The notes beneath the pieces are model-generated. The model did no database searches and was not told the origin of the DNA. It was given only the letters and a program-made list of their open reading frames with translations. The position numbers and the translations under genes are program-made. From Nocardioides cavernae (GTDB lineage: Bacteria > Actinomycetota > Actinomycetes > Propionibacteriales > Nocardioidaceae), in the NCBI RefSeq assembly GCF_013410035.1, contig NZ_JACCBW010000003.1, forward strand, positions 186,001 through 250,000: a DNA stretch of 64,000 nt. Direction: 5' to 3'. Shown piece by piece: positions 25,934 to 34,422 of the stretch; position 1 is the first letter of the stretch, and the number at the start of each line of letters is the position of its first letter.

Positions 25934-26854
25934 GTGACCCGTGACAGCCTCCGCGGCAGCCTCGCCGACACCATCGCCCGGCGTCCCGTCGTCCTCGACG
26001 GCGGCCTCGCGACCCTGCTCGAGCGACACGGCCACGACCTGTCGAGCGACCTCTGGTCGGCGCGCCTGCTGCGCGACGACCCCGACGCGATCGGCGCCGC
26101 GCACCGCGAGTTCTTCGCCGCAGGTGCGGAGGTCGCGATCACCGCGTCCTACCAGGTGTCCTTCCAGGGCTTCGCGTCCGAAGGGGTCGAGCGGGGCGAG
26201 GTCGAGCGGCTCCTGCGGCGCAGCGTGGCCGTCGCCGCCGAGGCGCGCGACGACACCGCGCCGGGCGGCTGGGTCGCCGCCTCGGTGGGCCCCTACGGCG
26301 CGGTGCTGGCCGACGGGTCGGAGTACCGCGGCGACTACGACCTCGACGTCGCGGGCCTGCGCGCCTTCCACCGGCCACGGCTCGACGTCCTGGCCTCCAC
26401 CGTGGGAGACGGCGCCGACGTGCTCGCCGTCGAGACCGTGCCCTGCCTGGCCGAGGTCGAGGCGGTGCTCGCCGAGCTCGACGGCACCGGCGTGCCGGCC
26501 TGGCTCTCGCTGTCGGCCGCGGGCGGCCGTACGCGCGCGGGCGAGCCCCTCGAGGACGCGTTCGCCATGGCGGCCGACGTCGCCGAGGTGCTGGCCGTGG
26601 GCGTCAACTGCACGACTCCGAGCGACGCCGGGGCCGCCGTGCCGCTCGCCGGCCGGCACGGCGCCGTCGTCGTGTACCCCAACTCGGGTCAGGGCTGGAA
26701 CGCCGTCACGCGGGAGTGGGAGGGCCGCTCGGCGTTCGACGCGGCCGACGTCGCCGCGTGGGTGGAGGGCGGTGGCCGGCTCGTCGGCGGGTGCTGCCGG
26801 GTCTCGCCCGAGGACGTCAGCGCTCTGCGGGACGCCCTCGCAGCACGGCCGTGA
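25934..26854 (+). CDS. Homocysteine S-methyltransferase
   Basis: A 306-residue zinc enzyme that methylates homocysteine to methionine, probably from S-methylmethionine or SAM as in MmuM. Zinc ligands are C226 (GVNCTTP) and C287-C288 (VGGCCRVSP). The TIM-barrel start is VVLDGGLATLLERHG. VYPNSGQGWN matches the family strand. The start is GTG. No mmuP-like permease is adjacent. It converges with helR, 11 bases apart. Confidence 0.92.
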   Translation: MTRDSLRGSLADTIARRPVVLDGGLATLLERHGHDLSSDLWSARLLRDDPDAIGAAHREFFAAGAEVAITASYQVSFQGFASEGVERGEVERLLRRSVAVAAEARDDTAPGGWVAASVGPYGAVLADGSEYRGDYDLDVAGLRAFHRPRLDVLASTVGDGADVLAVETVPCLAEVEAVLAELDGTGVPAWLSLSAAGGRTRAGEPLEDAFAMAADVAEVLAVGVNCTTPSDAGAAVPLAGRHGAVVVYPNSGQGWNAVTREWEGRSAFDAADVAAWVEGGGRLVGGCCRVSPEDVSALRDALAARP

Positions 26855-26865
26855 CCACGAGGCCG

Positions 26866-29070
26866 TCATGACCTGAGCACCACCAGCCGCTCGGTGGCGC
26901 GCGTCATCGCGACGTAGCGGTCGACGGCTCCGGCGACCCCTGCGCCCAGGTCGTCGGGGTCCACGAGGACGACGAGGTCGAACTCCAGGCCCTTGGCGAG
27001 CTCCGGGGTGAGCGACCGCACCCGGGGGTGCCAGCGCCCGGGCAGCCTCCGCACGTCCGCGGTGACGACGGCCCCGGTGCCCTCGGGGTGCGTCGCGAGC
27101 CACTCGTCGACGACCTCCTCGAGCCGGGTCGCGGGGGAGTGGAGCACCGGGACCCCGCTCTCGCGGACCGATGTCGGGACGTTGGCACCGGGCACGGCGG
27201 CGCGGATCACGGGCGCCGCCTCGGCCATCACCTCCGCCGGCGTGCGGTAGTTGATCGTCAGGGGAGCCACCGTGGCGTCGGGCAGGCCGATGCGGGCGAG
27301 CCGCTCGGTCCACGGCTCGGCGAACCCGCGGCGAGCCTGCGCGCGGTCGCCGACGACGGTCAGGCTGCGGGAGGGGCAGCGGCGCAGCAGCATCTGCCAC
27401 TCGGCGTCGGTGAGCTCCTGCGCCTCGTCGACCACGACGTGGGCGAAGGGTCCCGCCAGCACGTCGACGTCGTGCGTCGGCAGCGCACCGTCGTCGACGA
27501 GCGCCGTGCGGAGGTCGTCGTGGACGAGCATCGAGACGAGGCCGTCGCCGAACTCGTCGGCGCCGCTCTCGCGGGCCGTGGTCCGCAGGTCGTCGACGAC
27601 CTCGTCCATCCTGGCCCGCTCGCGTGCCTCCGCGGCTGCTGCCTGCCTCCTGCGTCGCGAGGCCTCCGGGTCCCCGAGGCGCAGTCGCGCGGCGTCGAGC
27701 AGCGGCAGGTCGGCGTACGTCCAGGCGCCGGGGTCGTCGCGGCGCAGCGCACGCACCTCGTCGGCCTCCAGCCACGGAGCGCAGCGCCGGAGGTAGGCGG
27801 GGACGGTCCAGAGGTCGCCCACGAGGTCCGTGTGCTCGATCAGCGGCCAGGCGCGGTCGAACGCGTCGCGCAGGCCCGCGTGCCGGTCCAGGAACCGCCG
27901 GACCTCGTCGCCGGTGGGCTCCTCAAGCACGTCGACGGCCTTGTCCACGAGGATCGTCACGACCTCGTCCCACACGTCGTCGCGGGCGAGGTTGTGCGGC
28001 GTGCCGGGATCCGCGGCGTCGAACGCCTCGGCCCACTCCGCCGCGGTGATCCGGACGTCGGCCCACGGGGTCTCGACGACGTACGCCTCGGTCGGCGGCT
28101 CCTCGTAGAGCGCCACCGCGGGCTCGATGGCGGCGACCATCCGCAGGTCCGACTTGAGCGCGGCGACACGGTCGTCGGGCTCGGGGACGGCGGCGGGGGA
28201 CTCGGGCACCAGGTCGCGGACCGTGCACGTCCGGACACCCTCCTCGCCGAGGCTCGGGAGCACGTCGGCGACGTAGGCGAGGTAGGGCTCGTGGGGCCCG
28301 ACGAACAGCACCCCGCCCCGGCGGTGCCCGAGCCGGGGGTCGGCGTAGAGGAGGTACGCCGTGCGGTGCAGCGCCACGACCGTCTTGCCCGTGCCGGGAC
28401 CGCCGTCCACGACGAGGGCGCCGCGCGAGCCGGCACGGACGATGGCGTCCTGGTCGGCCTGGATCGTGCCGAGCACGTCGCGCATGCGGGGCGTACGGCT
28501 GCCGCCCAGGGTCGCGAGGAACGCCGACTGGTCGTCGAGCGCCGCCGTGTGGCCCAGGCCCTCGTCGGTGAACGCCTCGTCCCAGTAGTCCACGACACGA
28601 CCGTTCGCCCACCGGTAGCGGCGGCGGCTGACGAGGCCCTGGGGGTGGGCGTGCGTGGCGGCGAAGAACGGCTCGGCGGCGGGGGAGCGCCAGTCGACGA
28701 GGAGCCGGCGGCCGTCGGGGCCGGCGAGGCCGAAGCGACCGACGTACGTCGGCTCCGTGCCGTCGGCGGGCACGATCCGGCCGAGGCAGAGGTCGAGGTC
28801 GTACCTGCGCAGTGCGCGCAGCCGCGAGGACAGGCGGTGCACCTCCTGGTCCCGCTCGAGCGCCGCCGTGCCGTGGCGCGCAGTGGTGCGCCGGGCGTCG
28901 GCGAGCGCCTGCTCGAGCTCGGCGACGGCGTGGCCCAGGCTCACGCCGATCGCCGCGAAGTGGGCGCGGTCGGCATCGATGAGGTCGGGCGCGGCCTTGG
29001 CTGCGAGGGCGTCGGGAAGGGCGAACGGGTGGGTGTCTGTGGGGGTGTCTGTGGGGGCGTCCTGCGGCAT
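26866..29070 (-). CDS. helR: RNA polymerase recycling ATPase HelR
   Basis: A 734-residue UvrD-like motor of the HelD/HelR group. HelR binds RNA polymerase and displaces rifamycin, giving tolerance. Residues 30-90 form the N-terminal coiled coil (DRAHFAAIGVSLGHAV, then ALERDQEVHRLSSRLRALRR). Residue blocks RRLLVDWRSPAAEPFF and YRWANGRVVDYWDE are family hallmarks. Walker A is GGPGTGKT (223-230). Walker B is VVVDEAQELTDAEWQ and a late helicase motif is YVAMTRATERLVVL. Starts ATG 29070 and GTG 29073 are adjacent and equivalent. A RAE palindrome lies 26 bases upstream, the element that marks rifamycin-inducible genes. Confidence 0.93.
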   Translation of the reverse strand: MPQDAPTDTPTDTHPFALPDALAAKAAPDLIDADRAHFAAIGVSLGHAVAELEQALADARRTTARHGTAALERDQEVHRLSSRLRALRRYDLDLCLGRIVPADGTEPTYVGRFGLAGPDGRRLLVDWRSPAAEPFFAATHAHPQGLVSRRRYRWANGRVVDYWDEAFTDEGLGHTAALDDQSAFLATLGGSRTPRMRDVLGTIQADQDAIVRAGSRGALVVDGGPGTGKTVVALHRTAYLLYADPRLGHRRGGVLFVGPHEPYLAYVADVLPSLGEEGVRTCTVRDLVPESPAAVPEPDDRVAALKSDLRMVAAIEPAVALYEEPPTEAYVVETPWADVRITAAEWAEAFDAADPGTPHNLARDDVWDEVVTILVDKAVDVLEEPTGDEVRRFLDRHAGLRDAFDRAWPLIEHTDLVGDLWTVPAYLRRCAPWLEADEVRALRRDDPGAWTYADLPLLDAARLRLGDPEASRRRRQAAAAEARERARMDEVVDDLRTTARESGADEFGDGLVSMLVHDDLRTALVDDGALPTHDVDVLAGPFAHVVVDEAQELTDAEWQMLLRRCPSRSLTVVGDRAQARRGFAEPWTERLARIGLPDATVAPLTINYRTPAEVMAEAAPVIRAAVPGANVPTSVRESGVPVLHSPATRLEEVVDEWLATHPEGTGAVVTADVRRLPGRWHPRVRSLTPELAKGLEFDLVVLVDPDDLGAGVAGAVDRYVAMTRATERLVVLRS

Positions 29071-29096
29071 CACGCCGTGCAGTGTGGGGCAGCGCG

Positions 29097-29116
29097 GGGG
29101 CCTTGCGGCAAGCCCC
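29097..29116. promoter_or_regulatory. Rifamycin-associated element (RAE) between helR and thioesterase
   Basis: GGGGCCTTGCGGCAAGCCCC, with flanking G/C extending the arms. It matches the published RAE inverted repeat found upstream of rifamycin-inactivating genes and helR in actinobacteria (recalled consensus GGGGCTTGCnGCAAGnCCCC). The element sits in the 49-79 bp space between two divergent starts and so could serve either gene. Confidence 0.85.
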
Positions 29117-29149
29117 CTGATGGCCTATACGTTGAGAGTGGAGGAAGCC

Positions 29150-29578
29150 GTGGGCCTCGGATCCGTCCCGATCCTGGAGGCCATGGGCATCCGAGTCGTG
29201 GAGGTCCGGGCGGGACTCGCCACCGCCGAGCTCCCTCCCGAACCCAACGTGAACCACTTCGGCGTCACCTACGCCGGGTCGTTGTTCAGCCTCGCCGAGA
29301 TGCTCGGCGGCGTGCTGTGCCTGCGGACCTTCGACCTCGAGGGCGAGCTCGCGGGGTACGTGCCGCTGGTCAAGGAGTCGACGATCCGGTTCCGCCGGCC
29401 GGCCGTCGGGGTCGTCCGGGCGACGACCACGCTGTCGCCGGACGAGGTGACGCGGGTGCGCGCCGACGCCCTGGCGACCGGCAAGGGGGAGTTCGGGCTC
29501 GAGGCCACGCTGACCGACGTGCAGGGCGAGGTCGTCGCCTCGACGGCCGGCACCTACCAGCTCCGGCGCCTGGGGTGA
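29150..29578 (+). CDS. Hotdog-fold thioesterase-like protein (YiiD C-terminal type)
   Basis: A hotdog-fold protein of the DUF4442/YiiD-C kind: EPNVNHFGVTYAGSLFSLAEMLGG carries the N-H and the helix of the fold, followed by YVPLVKESTIRFRRPAVG. GTG 29150 (142 residues) is preferred because GGAGGA precedes it by four bases. ATG 29120 would add ten residues but sits only three bases past the RAE palindrome with no ribosome site. Substrate unknown. Its stop overlaps the start of the decayed MFS gene (GTGA). Confidence 0.7.
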   Translation: MGLGSVPILEAMGIRVVEVRAGLATAELPPEPNVNHFGVTYAGSLFSLAEMLGGVLCLRTFDLEGELAGYVPLVKESTIRFRRPAVGVVRATTTLSPDEVTRVRADALATGKGEFGLEATLTDVQGEVVASTAGTYQLRRLG

Positions 29579-30037
29579 TCTCGCGCTCGTTCACGCTCTA
29601 CTGGCGCGCGGCGGCGGTCTCCGGCCTGGGCACGTACGTGACGTTGTTCGCGCTGCAGGCGCTGGTGGTGCTCACCCTCGACGGCGCCCCGGCTCGTGCC
29701 CCGGTCCGACCTGCAGCCCGCGCACGCGCGCATCGACGGCGCCGACGCCGTCGCCTCGACGACCGGTCCCGCGCTGGGCGGGCTGCTGGTGAGTGCGGTC
29801 GGGGCGCCGCTCGCCGTGGTGCTCGACTCGCTCACCTATCTCTGGTCGGCGTTCGCACTCAGCCGCATCGACCACGAGGAGCCTCCGCCCCGAACCGGCC
29901 TGACGGCCCGCGGGCTGCAGTCCGACATCGCCGACGGCGTGCGCTGGGCGGTGTGGTTCGTCGCGGTCGGCGTGTTCGCGACGGTCACCGTGGGGCTGGC
30001 GCTGACGCCGTTCCGGGACGCGCGGGCGCCGGCGTAG
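29575..30037 (+). pseudogene. Remnant of an MFS permease
   Basis: The first part begins at GTG 29575 in GTGA overlap with the previous gene and reads ISRSFTLYWRAAAVSGLG, a typical MFS N terminus with one helix. Near 29690 the frame ceases to look like protein. In another frame, DLQPAHARIDGADAVASTTGPALGGLL and the next two helices resume, matching the middle of an MFS protein (about residues 140-230). The stretch between and the whole C-terminal half are missing. This is a gene reduced by an internal deletion/frameshift and 3' loss. Confidence 0.75.
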
Positions 30038-30042
30038 CAATT

Positions 30043-30091
30043 GGATGGTGGAGCCGGGAGGCCACGTCGTGACCTCAGGACTCCACCGTCC
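30043..30091. terminator. Long imperfect hairpin
   Basis: GGATGGTGGAGCCGGGAGG... (30043-30066) is the inverted partner of 30068-30091, 19 of 24 positions with a one-base centre. It begins six bases after the pseudogene's stop and may be a terminator or a remnant of a rearrangement near dif. Confidence 0.5.
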
Positions 30092-30152
30092 TTCAGTGGC
30101 TTCGTGACGTCGCCGCGACGCGGGGCTCAAACCCACTGGCACACGTGAGAAT

Positions 30153-30180
30153 GTCGCCGATAACTGACATTATGTCATTA
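30153..30180. other. dif: Candidate XerCD dif recombination site
   Basis: A 28-bp site with the exact dif layout: left 11-bp arm GTCGCCGATAA (30153-30163), 6-bp spacer CTGACA, right 11-bp arm TTATGTCATTA (30170-30180). The inner halves ATAA and TTATGT are those of E. coli dif, and CGCCGATAA...TTATGTCA resembles actinobacterial dif sites as recalled. It is AT-rich, in a gene-free 173-bp gap. A dif site is normally unique and sits at the replication terminus, where XerC/XerD resolve chromosome dimers with FtsK. Confidence 0.8.
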
Positions 30181-30210
30181 TCTGATGACCGGATCCCGGC
30201 TGGGGCTGCC

Positions 30211-30558
30211 TCACGTGCTCCCCTGCTCCTTGGTCAGGTGGAGCAACCACTGGGTGCCGCCGGTCTGGATCAACGCATAACGGCGTACGCCCTCGCGGCC
30301 GTGCAGCGAGAACACCAGACGTCGCTCGTCGCGGTCGTGCTCGTCCCACGTGCCGGTGTCGGCGACCGTCTTGTGCTCGTCCTCGTGGTCGACGTGCTCC
30401 AGGTCGTGGTCCGCCACGGCGATCGCGAGCCGGTCGTGCGCGGAGTCCTGCGGAAGGCCCTTGGGCACCGCCCAGCTGCGCAGCACCCCGTCCTCCTCGA
30501 GGCGCAGGTCGAAGTGCGGCGAGGGCTTGCGGTGGTCATGCAGCACGAAGCGCGGCAT
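30211..30558 (-). CDS. Stand-alone LigD 3'-phosphoesterase domain protein
   Basis: A 115-residue protein equal to the N-terminal phosphoesterase domain of bacterial ligase D (PF13298): RFVLHDHRKPSPHFDLRLEEDGVLRSWAVPKGLP at residues 3-36 holds the histidine, aspartate and arginine residues of the 3'-end-trimming active site. ATG 30558 gives the natural N terminus MPRFVLHDH. No ligase, polymerase or Ku gene is near. It is expected to trim 3' ribonucleotide or phosphate ends in break repair. Confidence 0.88.
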   Translation of the reverse strand: MPRFVLHDHRKPSPHFDLRLEEDGVLRSWAVPKGLPQDSAHDRLAIAVADHDLEHVDHEDEHKTVADTGTWDEHDRDERRLVFSLHGREGVRRYALIQTGGTQWLLHLTKEQGST

Positions 30559-30614
30559 GCGCCTCACACTAGCGCGCGGCGCGTGCCATCGCGGCCGCCT
30601 GGGTACCGGACCGG

Positions 30615-31067
30615 ATGCTGACCTTCGTACGCACGGTCGCCGCGGACGCGCCGTCATCCGCGGTGTACGCCTTCCTCGCCGACTTCACCTCCGTCAACGC
30701 CTGGGACCCGCGGGCGTCCGGCGCACGGCGCGTCGAGGGCGACGGCGGCACCGGCTCGGTCTACGAGTGCGAGGTGGCGTTCGCCGGCCGTACCGTGCCG
30801 ATGCGCTACACGGTGACGCGGCTCGAGCCAGACGCCGTCATCGAGTGGGTCGGTGAGAGCGACCTGGTGGCCGCCCACGACCTCATCGAGCTGCGCAGCC
30901 ACGGCGGCACGACCGTCGTGGAGTACACGACCTCGTACCGCTACCGCCGCCTCCCCCGGCTCGCCGACCGGCTGGCCGCGCGGTCGGTGGCGCGCCTGTG
31001 CGACGACGCGCGCGCCGGGCTGCAGTCGGCCCTCGACGCGCTCGGCGGGCGGGCGCGCGTCGGCTGA
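30615..31067 (+). CDS. SRPBCC family protein
   Basis: A 150-residue single helix-grip domain (PSSAVYAFLADFTSVNAWDPRASGARRVEGDGGTGS at the N terminus and a long C-terminal helix LARSVARLCDDARAGLQSALDAL). It presumably binds a small hydrophobic ligand. There is no catalytic signature. It is followed after 21 bases by the antiporter gene and may be co-transcribed with it. Confidence 0.85.
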   Translation: MLTFVRTVAADAPSSAVYAFLADFTSVNAWDPRASGARRVEGDGGTGSVYECEVAFAGRTVPMRYTVTRLEPDAVIEWVGESDLVAAHDLIELRSHGGTTVVEYTTSYRYRRLPRLADRLAARSVARLCDDARAGLQSALDALGGRARVG

Positions 31068-31088
31068 CGCCGTCCTACCCTTGCGGGC

Positions 31089-32804
31089 GTGCACCTGCTC
31101 ACCCTGGCCATCGCGGCGCTCACGGCCATCGTCGTGGCCGCCGTGCTGTCCCGCCGGACCGGGATCGCGACTCCCCTGGTCCTGCTCGTCGTCGGCATCG
31201 TCTTCAGCCTGGTCCCCGCCACGCCGGAGTTCGAGCTCGAGCCCGACTGGATCCTGCTCGGTGCGCTGCCACCGCTGCTGTACGCCACGGCGGTGCAGGT
31301 GCCGGTCATCGACCTGAGACGCAGCTTCGGCATGATCACCTGGCTCTCCGTCACGCTGGTCGTCGTGTCGGCCCTCGCCGTCGGCGCGGTCGTGCACCTG
31401 GTCGTGCCGGAGGTCTCGTTCGCCGCCGGAGTCGCGCTGGGCGCGGTCGTCAGCCCCACCGACGCCGTCGCCGCGACCGCGATCGGCAAGCGGCTCGGAC
31501 TCCCCCACCGGCTGATGACCGTGCTGGAGGGCGAGAGCCTGCTCAACGACGCGTCGGCCCTCGTCGTGCTGCGCACCGCCCTGCTCGCGATCACGGCCGG
31601 CTTCAGCCTCGGCGACGCGGTCCTCGACTTCGTCCGCGCGGTGGCGCTGGCGGCGCTCGTCGGGTACGTCGTCGGGCACGCCACCGTGTGGCTGAGGAGC
31701 CGGCTCGACGACCCCGTCCTCACGACGGCGGTCAGCTTCATCGTCCCGTTCCTCGCCTTCCTCCCCGCCGAGGAGGCCGAGGCCTCCGGCGTGGTCGCCG
31801 TCGTCGTCGCGGGCCTCGTCGCGGGCCACCACGGGGCACGGCGGTTCAGCGCCCGCGAACGTCTCACCGAGCGCACCAACTGGCTCACCCTGCAGTTCCT
31901 CGTGGAGAACGGCGTCTTCCTCCTGATGGGCCTGCAGCTGGAGTCGCTGCTGCGCGACCTCGACGACTCCTCGAGCACGCCGCAGGAGGTGCTCGGCATC
32001 GCAGCCCTCGTGCTCGCGCTCCTCCTGGTGCTGCGCGTCGGGTTCGTCGGCGTGGAGATCCTCGGCGAGCGTCGTCAGCAGCCGAGGCTCGACGCCATGC
32101 GCAGGCGGCTCGACCAGATCAGCGACCGCGTGGACTCGATGGCCGACCAGGGCGGTCCGCGCATCGACAGCCCGCGCGGGCAGCAGCGGATGTCGCAGTT
32201 CCGGCGGCGCGTGGCGCGCGGTCGCGCCGACGTGGCCTACCAGGCGAGCGAGCCGGTGACGGCCCGCGGCGGGGCCGTGCTGTCGTGGGCGGGCATGCGG
32301 GGCGTCGTCACCCTCGCGGCCGCCCTCACGATCCCGCCCGAGGTCGAGGAGCGCACGCTGCTCGTCACCGTCGCGTTCGTCGTCGCGGTCGTCTCGCTCC
32401 TCGTGTACGGCGGCACGCTGCCGCTGCTGATCCGCAGGCTCGGCGTCTCCGGGGTCGACCCCGACCGCGAGCGTGCCGAGGTGGCCGAGCTCTTCGGCGA
32501 CATCACCACCACGGCCGCAGCCGCCCTGGGCCCCCTCGACCAGATCGTCATCGACGGGCAGCCGATCGACCGCGACCTGGCCGAGCAGCAGCTCGCCTGG
32601 CTCGAGCGGGTCGAGGAGCACCGCGCCGGCGGCACCCCCGAGGCGCTGACGCAGCAGGCGCAGCGGCTGCTCCTGCACCGTGAGTTCATCTCGCTGATGC
32701 GCGAGGCCCTCCACGAGGAGCGGGCCATCGGGGCGTACAGCACCGGAGCCCTCGCCCGCGCCTCGTCCATGATCGACGCCCAGGAGCTGCGCCTCGACCG
32801 CTGA
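31089..32804 (+). CDS. Na+/H+ antiporter, CPA1 family
   Basis: A 571-residue cation/proton antiporter. About twelve membrane helices fill residues 1-430. The ion-binding segment is SPTDAVAATAIGKRLGLPHRLMTVLEGESLLNDASALVV (about 122-160), with the family TD and ND acidic residues. The C-terminal 120 residues are a soluble helical tail (LDQIVIDGQPIDRDLAEQQLAWLERVEEH), likely regulatory. The start is GTG. Expected role is pH and sodium homeostasis. Confidence 0.92.
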   Translation: MHLLTLAIAALTAIVVAAVLSRRTGIATPLVLLVVGIVFSLVPATPEFELEPDWILLGALPPLLYATAVQVPVIDLRRSFGMITWLSVTLVVVSALAVGAVVHLVVPEVSFAAGVALGAVVSPTDAVAATAIGKRLGLPHRLMTVLEGESLLNDASALVVLRTALLAITAGFSLGDAVLDFVRAVALAALVGYVVGHATVWLRSRLDDPVLTTAVSFIVPFLAFLPAEEAEASGVVAVVVAGLVAGHHGARRFSARERLTERTNWLTLQFLVENGVFLLMGLQLESLLRDLDDSSSTPQEVLGIAALVLALLLVLRVGFVGVEILGERRQQPRLDAMRRRLDQISDRVDSMADQGGPRIDSPRGQQRMSQFRRRVARGRADVAYQASEPVTARGGAVLSWAGMRGVVTLAAALTIPPEVEERTLLVTVAFVVAVVSLLVYGGTLPLLIRRLGVSGVDPDRERAEVAELFGDITTTAAAALGPLDQIVIDGQPIDRDLAEQQLAWLERVEEHRAGGTPEALTQQAQRLLLHREFISLMREALHEERAIGAYSTGALARASSMIDAQELRLDR

Positions 32805-32867
32805 CCCCGCCCACCACGGGCTGTGGACACGGTCCCCGGTGCTTGGCGGGGGCCCTACGTTGGGTCC

Positions 32868-33707
32868 ATGGCCCAGATCCCGACCTACGACCTCAACGAC
32901 GGCACCACGATCCCCGCGATCGGCTTCGGCACCTATCCCCTGCGCGGCGAGGCCGGCACCACCTCGATCCTCGGTGCCCTCGAGGCGGGCTACCGCCTGG
33001 TGGACACGGCGGTGAACTACGAGAACGAGTTCGAGGTCGGTGAGGCGCTCCGCCGCTCCGGCCTGCCCCGCGACGAGGTGCTCGTGGCGAGCAAGATCCC
33101 CGGCCGCCACCACCGCTACGACGACGCCATCGCGTCGGTGCGCGCGTCCCTCGACCGTCTCGGCCTCGAGCACACGGACCTCCACCTCATTCACTGGCCC
33201 AACCCGAGCCAGGGTCACTACGTCGAGGCGTGGCGCGCGCTGGTCCAGCTGCAGAAGGACGGCCTGGTCCGCTCCATCGGCGTCTCGAACTTCACCGAGG
33301 AGCACCTCACCCGGATCATCGACGACACCGGGGTCACCCCAGCGGTCAATCAGGTCGAGCTGCACCCCCGCTTCCCGCAGGAGGCGCTGCGCGCGGTCCA
33401 CGAGCGCCTCGGGATCCGTACGGAGGCGTGGAGCCCGATGGGCAAGCGCCGGGCCCCCCTCGACGAGGACGCCGTGACGGCGCCCGCCGAGGCGTACGGC
33501 GTCACGCCGGGCCAGGTCATCCTCCGCTGGCACGTCCAGCTCGGGTCACTGCCGATCCCCAAGTCGGGCGACCCGGCGCGGCAGGCGCAGAACCTCGACG
33601 TCTTCGGGTTCGAGCTCACCGACCAGGAGATGGCGGCGATCTCCGGGCTCGCCGAGCCGGACGGGCGCCTCTTCGGCGGCGACCCGGACACCCACGAGGA
33701 GATGTGA
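32868..33707 (+). CDS. Aldo/keto reductase
   Basis: A 279-residue NADPH-dependent TIM-barrel reductase with the full catalytic tetrad: D46 (RLVDTA), Y51 (NYENE), K76 (VASKI) and H109 (LIHW). The NADPH-binding end IPKSGDPARQAQNLDVF is intact. It resembles 2,5-diketo-gluconate reductase-type AKR5 enzymes. ATG 32868 is chosen; the frame extends 45 bases further but without likely coding sequence. Substrate unknown. Confidence 0.92.
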   Translation: MAQIPTYDLNDGTTIPAIGFGTYPLRGEAGTTSILGALEAGYRLVDTAVNYENEFEVGEALRRSGLPRDEVLVASKIPGRHHRYDDAIASVRASLDRLGLEHTDLHLIHWPNPSQGHYVEAWRALVQLQKDGLVRSIGVSNFTEEHLTRIIDDTGVTPAVNQVELHPRFPQEALRAVHERLGIRTEAWSPMGKRRAPLDEDAVTAPAEAYGVTPGQVILRWHVQLGSLPIPKSGDPARQAQNLDVFGFELTDQEMAAISGLAEPDGRLFGGDPDTHEEM

Positions 33708-33732
33708 GGCGGCGCTGGCTATCCTCGGCGCC

Positions 33733-34422
33733 ATGCTGAAGCGACTGGCCGCCGTGGCCGCCTGCCTGTCCGTGCTCGCCCTCGCCGGGTGCGGCAACGA
33801 GAGCGACGGGGGTGACACGGCCTCCGACGCCACCGAGACCACCGACTCGCCGGCGGCCACCGTGACCTGCGAGTACCCCGAGGACGGCCAGGAGGCCGCG
33901 CGCGAGGTCGACCCGCCGCCCGCCGACGCCGAGTCCGAGGGCACCGTGACCGCCACCATGACGATCAGCTTCGGCGACATCGGCCTGACGCTGGACCGCG
34001 CGGACGCCCCCTGCACCGTGAACTCGTTCGTCTCGCTCGCCGAGCAGGGCTTCTACGACGACACCCCGTGCCCGCGGATCGGCGACCAGGACGGCTTCGG
34101 CATCCTGCAGTGCGGCGACCCGACCGGCACCTCCTCGGGCGGGCCGGGCTACTCCTTCGGCGACGAGCTGACCGGCGACGAGACCTACCCGGCCGGCACC
34201 CTCGCGATGGCCAACGCCGGAGCGGACACCAACGGCTCGCAGTTCTTCCTGGTCTTCCGCGACTCGCAGTTCCCGCCGAGCTACACGACCTTCGGCACGA
34301 TCGACGAGGCCGGGCTGAAGGTCATCGACGCGATCGCGGCCGAGGGCAACGACAACAGCAACCCGGCCGGTGGCGGTGCACCCAACAAGCCCGTCACCAT
34401 CGAGAAGGTCACGATCGGCTGA
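33733..34422 (+). CDS. Cyclophilin-type peptidyl-prolyl isomerase lipoprotein
   Basis: A 229-residue lipoprotein. The signal peptide ends in the lipobox LALAGC, so C20 is lipidated and the protein is anchored outside the membrane. A 25-residue low-complexity linker follows, then a cyclophilin domain (about 70-229) with CTVNSFVSLAEQGFYDD, GPGYSFGDEL and GSQFFLVFRDS. It should speed folding of exported proteins. Its 3' end overlaps the convergent osmC-like gene by 14 bp. Confidence 0.92.
   Translation: MLKRLAAVAACLSVLALAGCGNESDGGDTASDATETTDSPAATVTCEYPEDGQEAAREVDPPPADAESEGTVTATMTISFGDIGLTLDRADAPCTVNSFVSLAEQGFYDDTPCPRIGDQDGFGILQCGDPTGTSSGGPGYSFGDELTGDETYPAGTLAMANAGADTNGSQFFLVFRDSQFPPSYTTFGTIDEAGLKVIDAIAAEGNDNSNPAGGGAPNKPVTIEKVTIG

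Noticed and set aside
30654-33533. 959-codon minus-strand open frame
   Set aside because: Runs antisense through SRPBCC, antiporter and aldo/keto reductase genes, which all have intact motifs.
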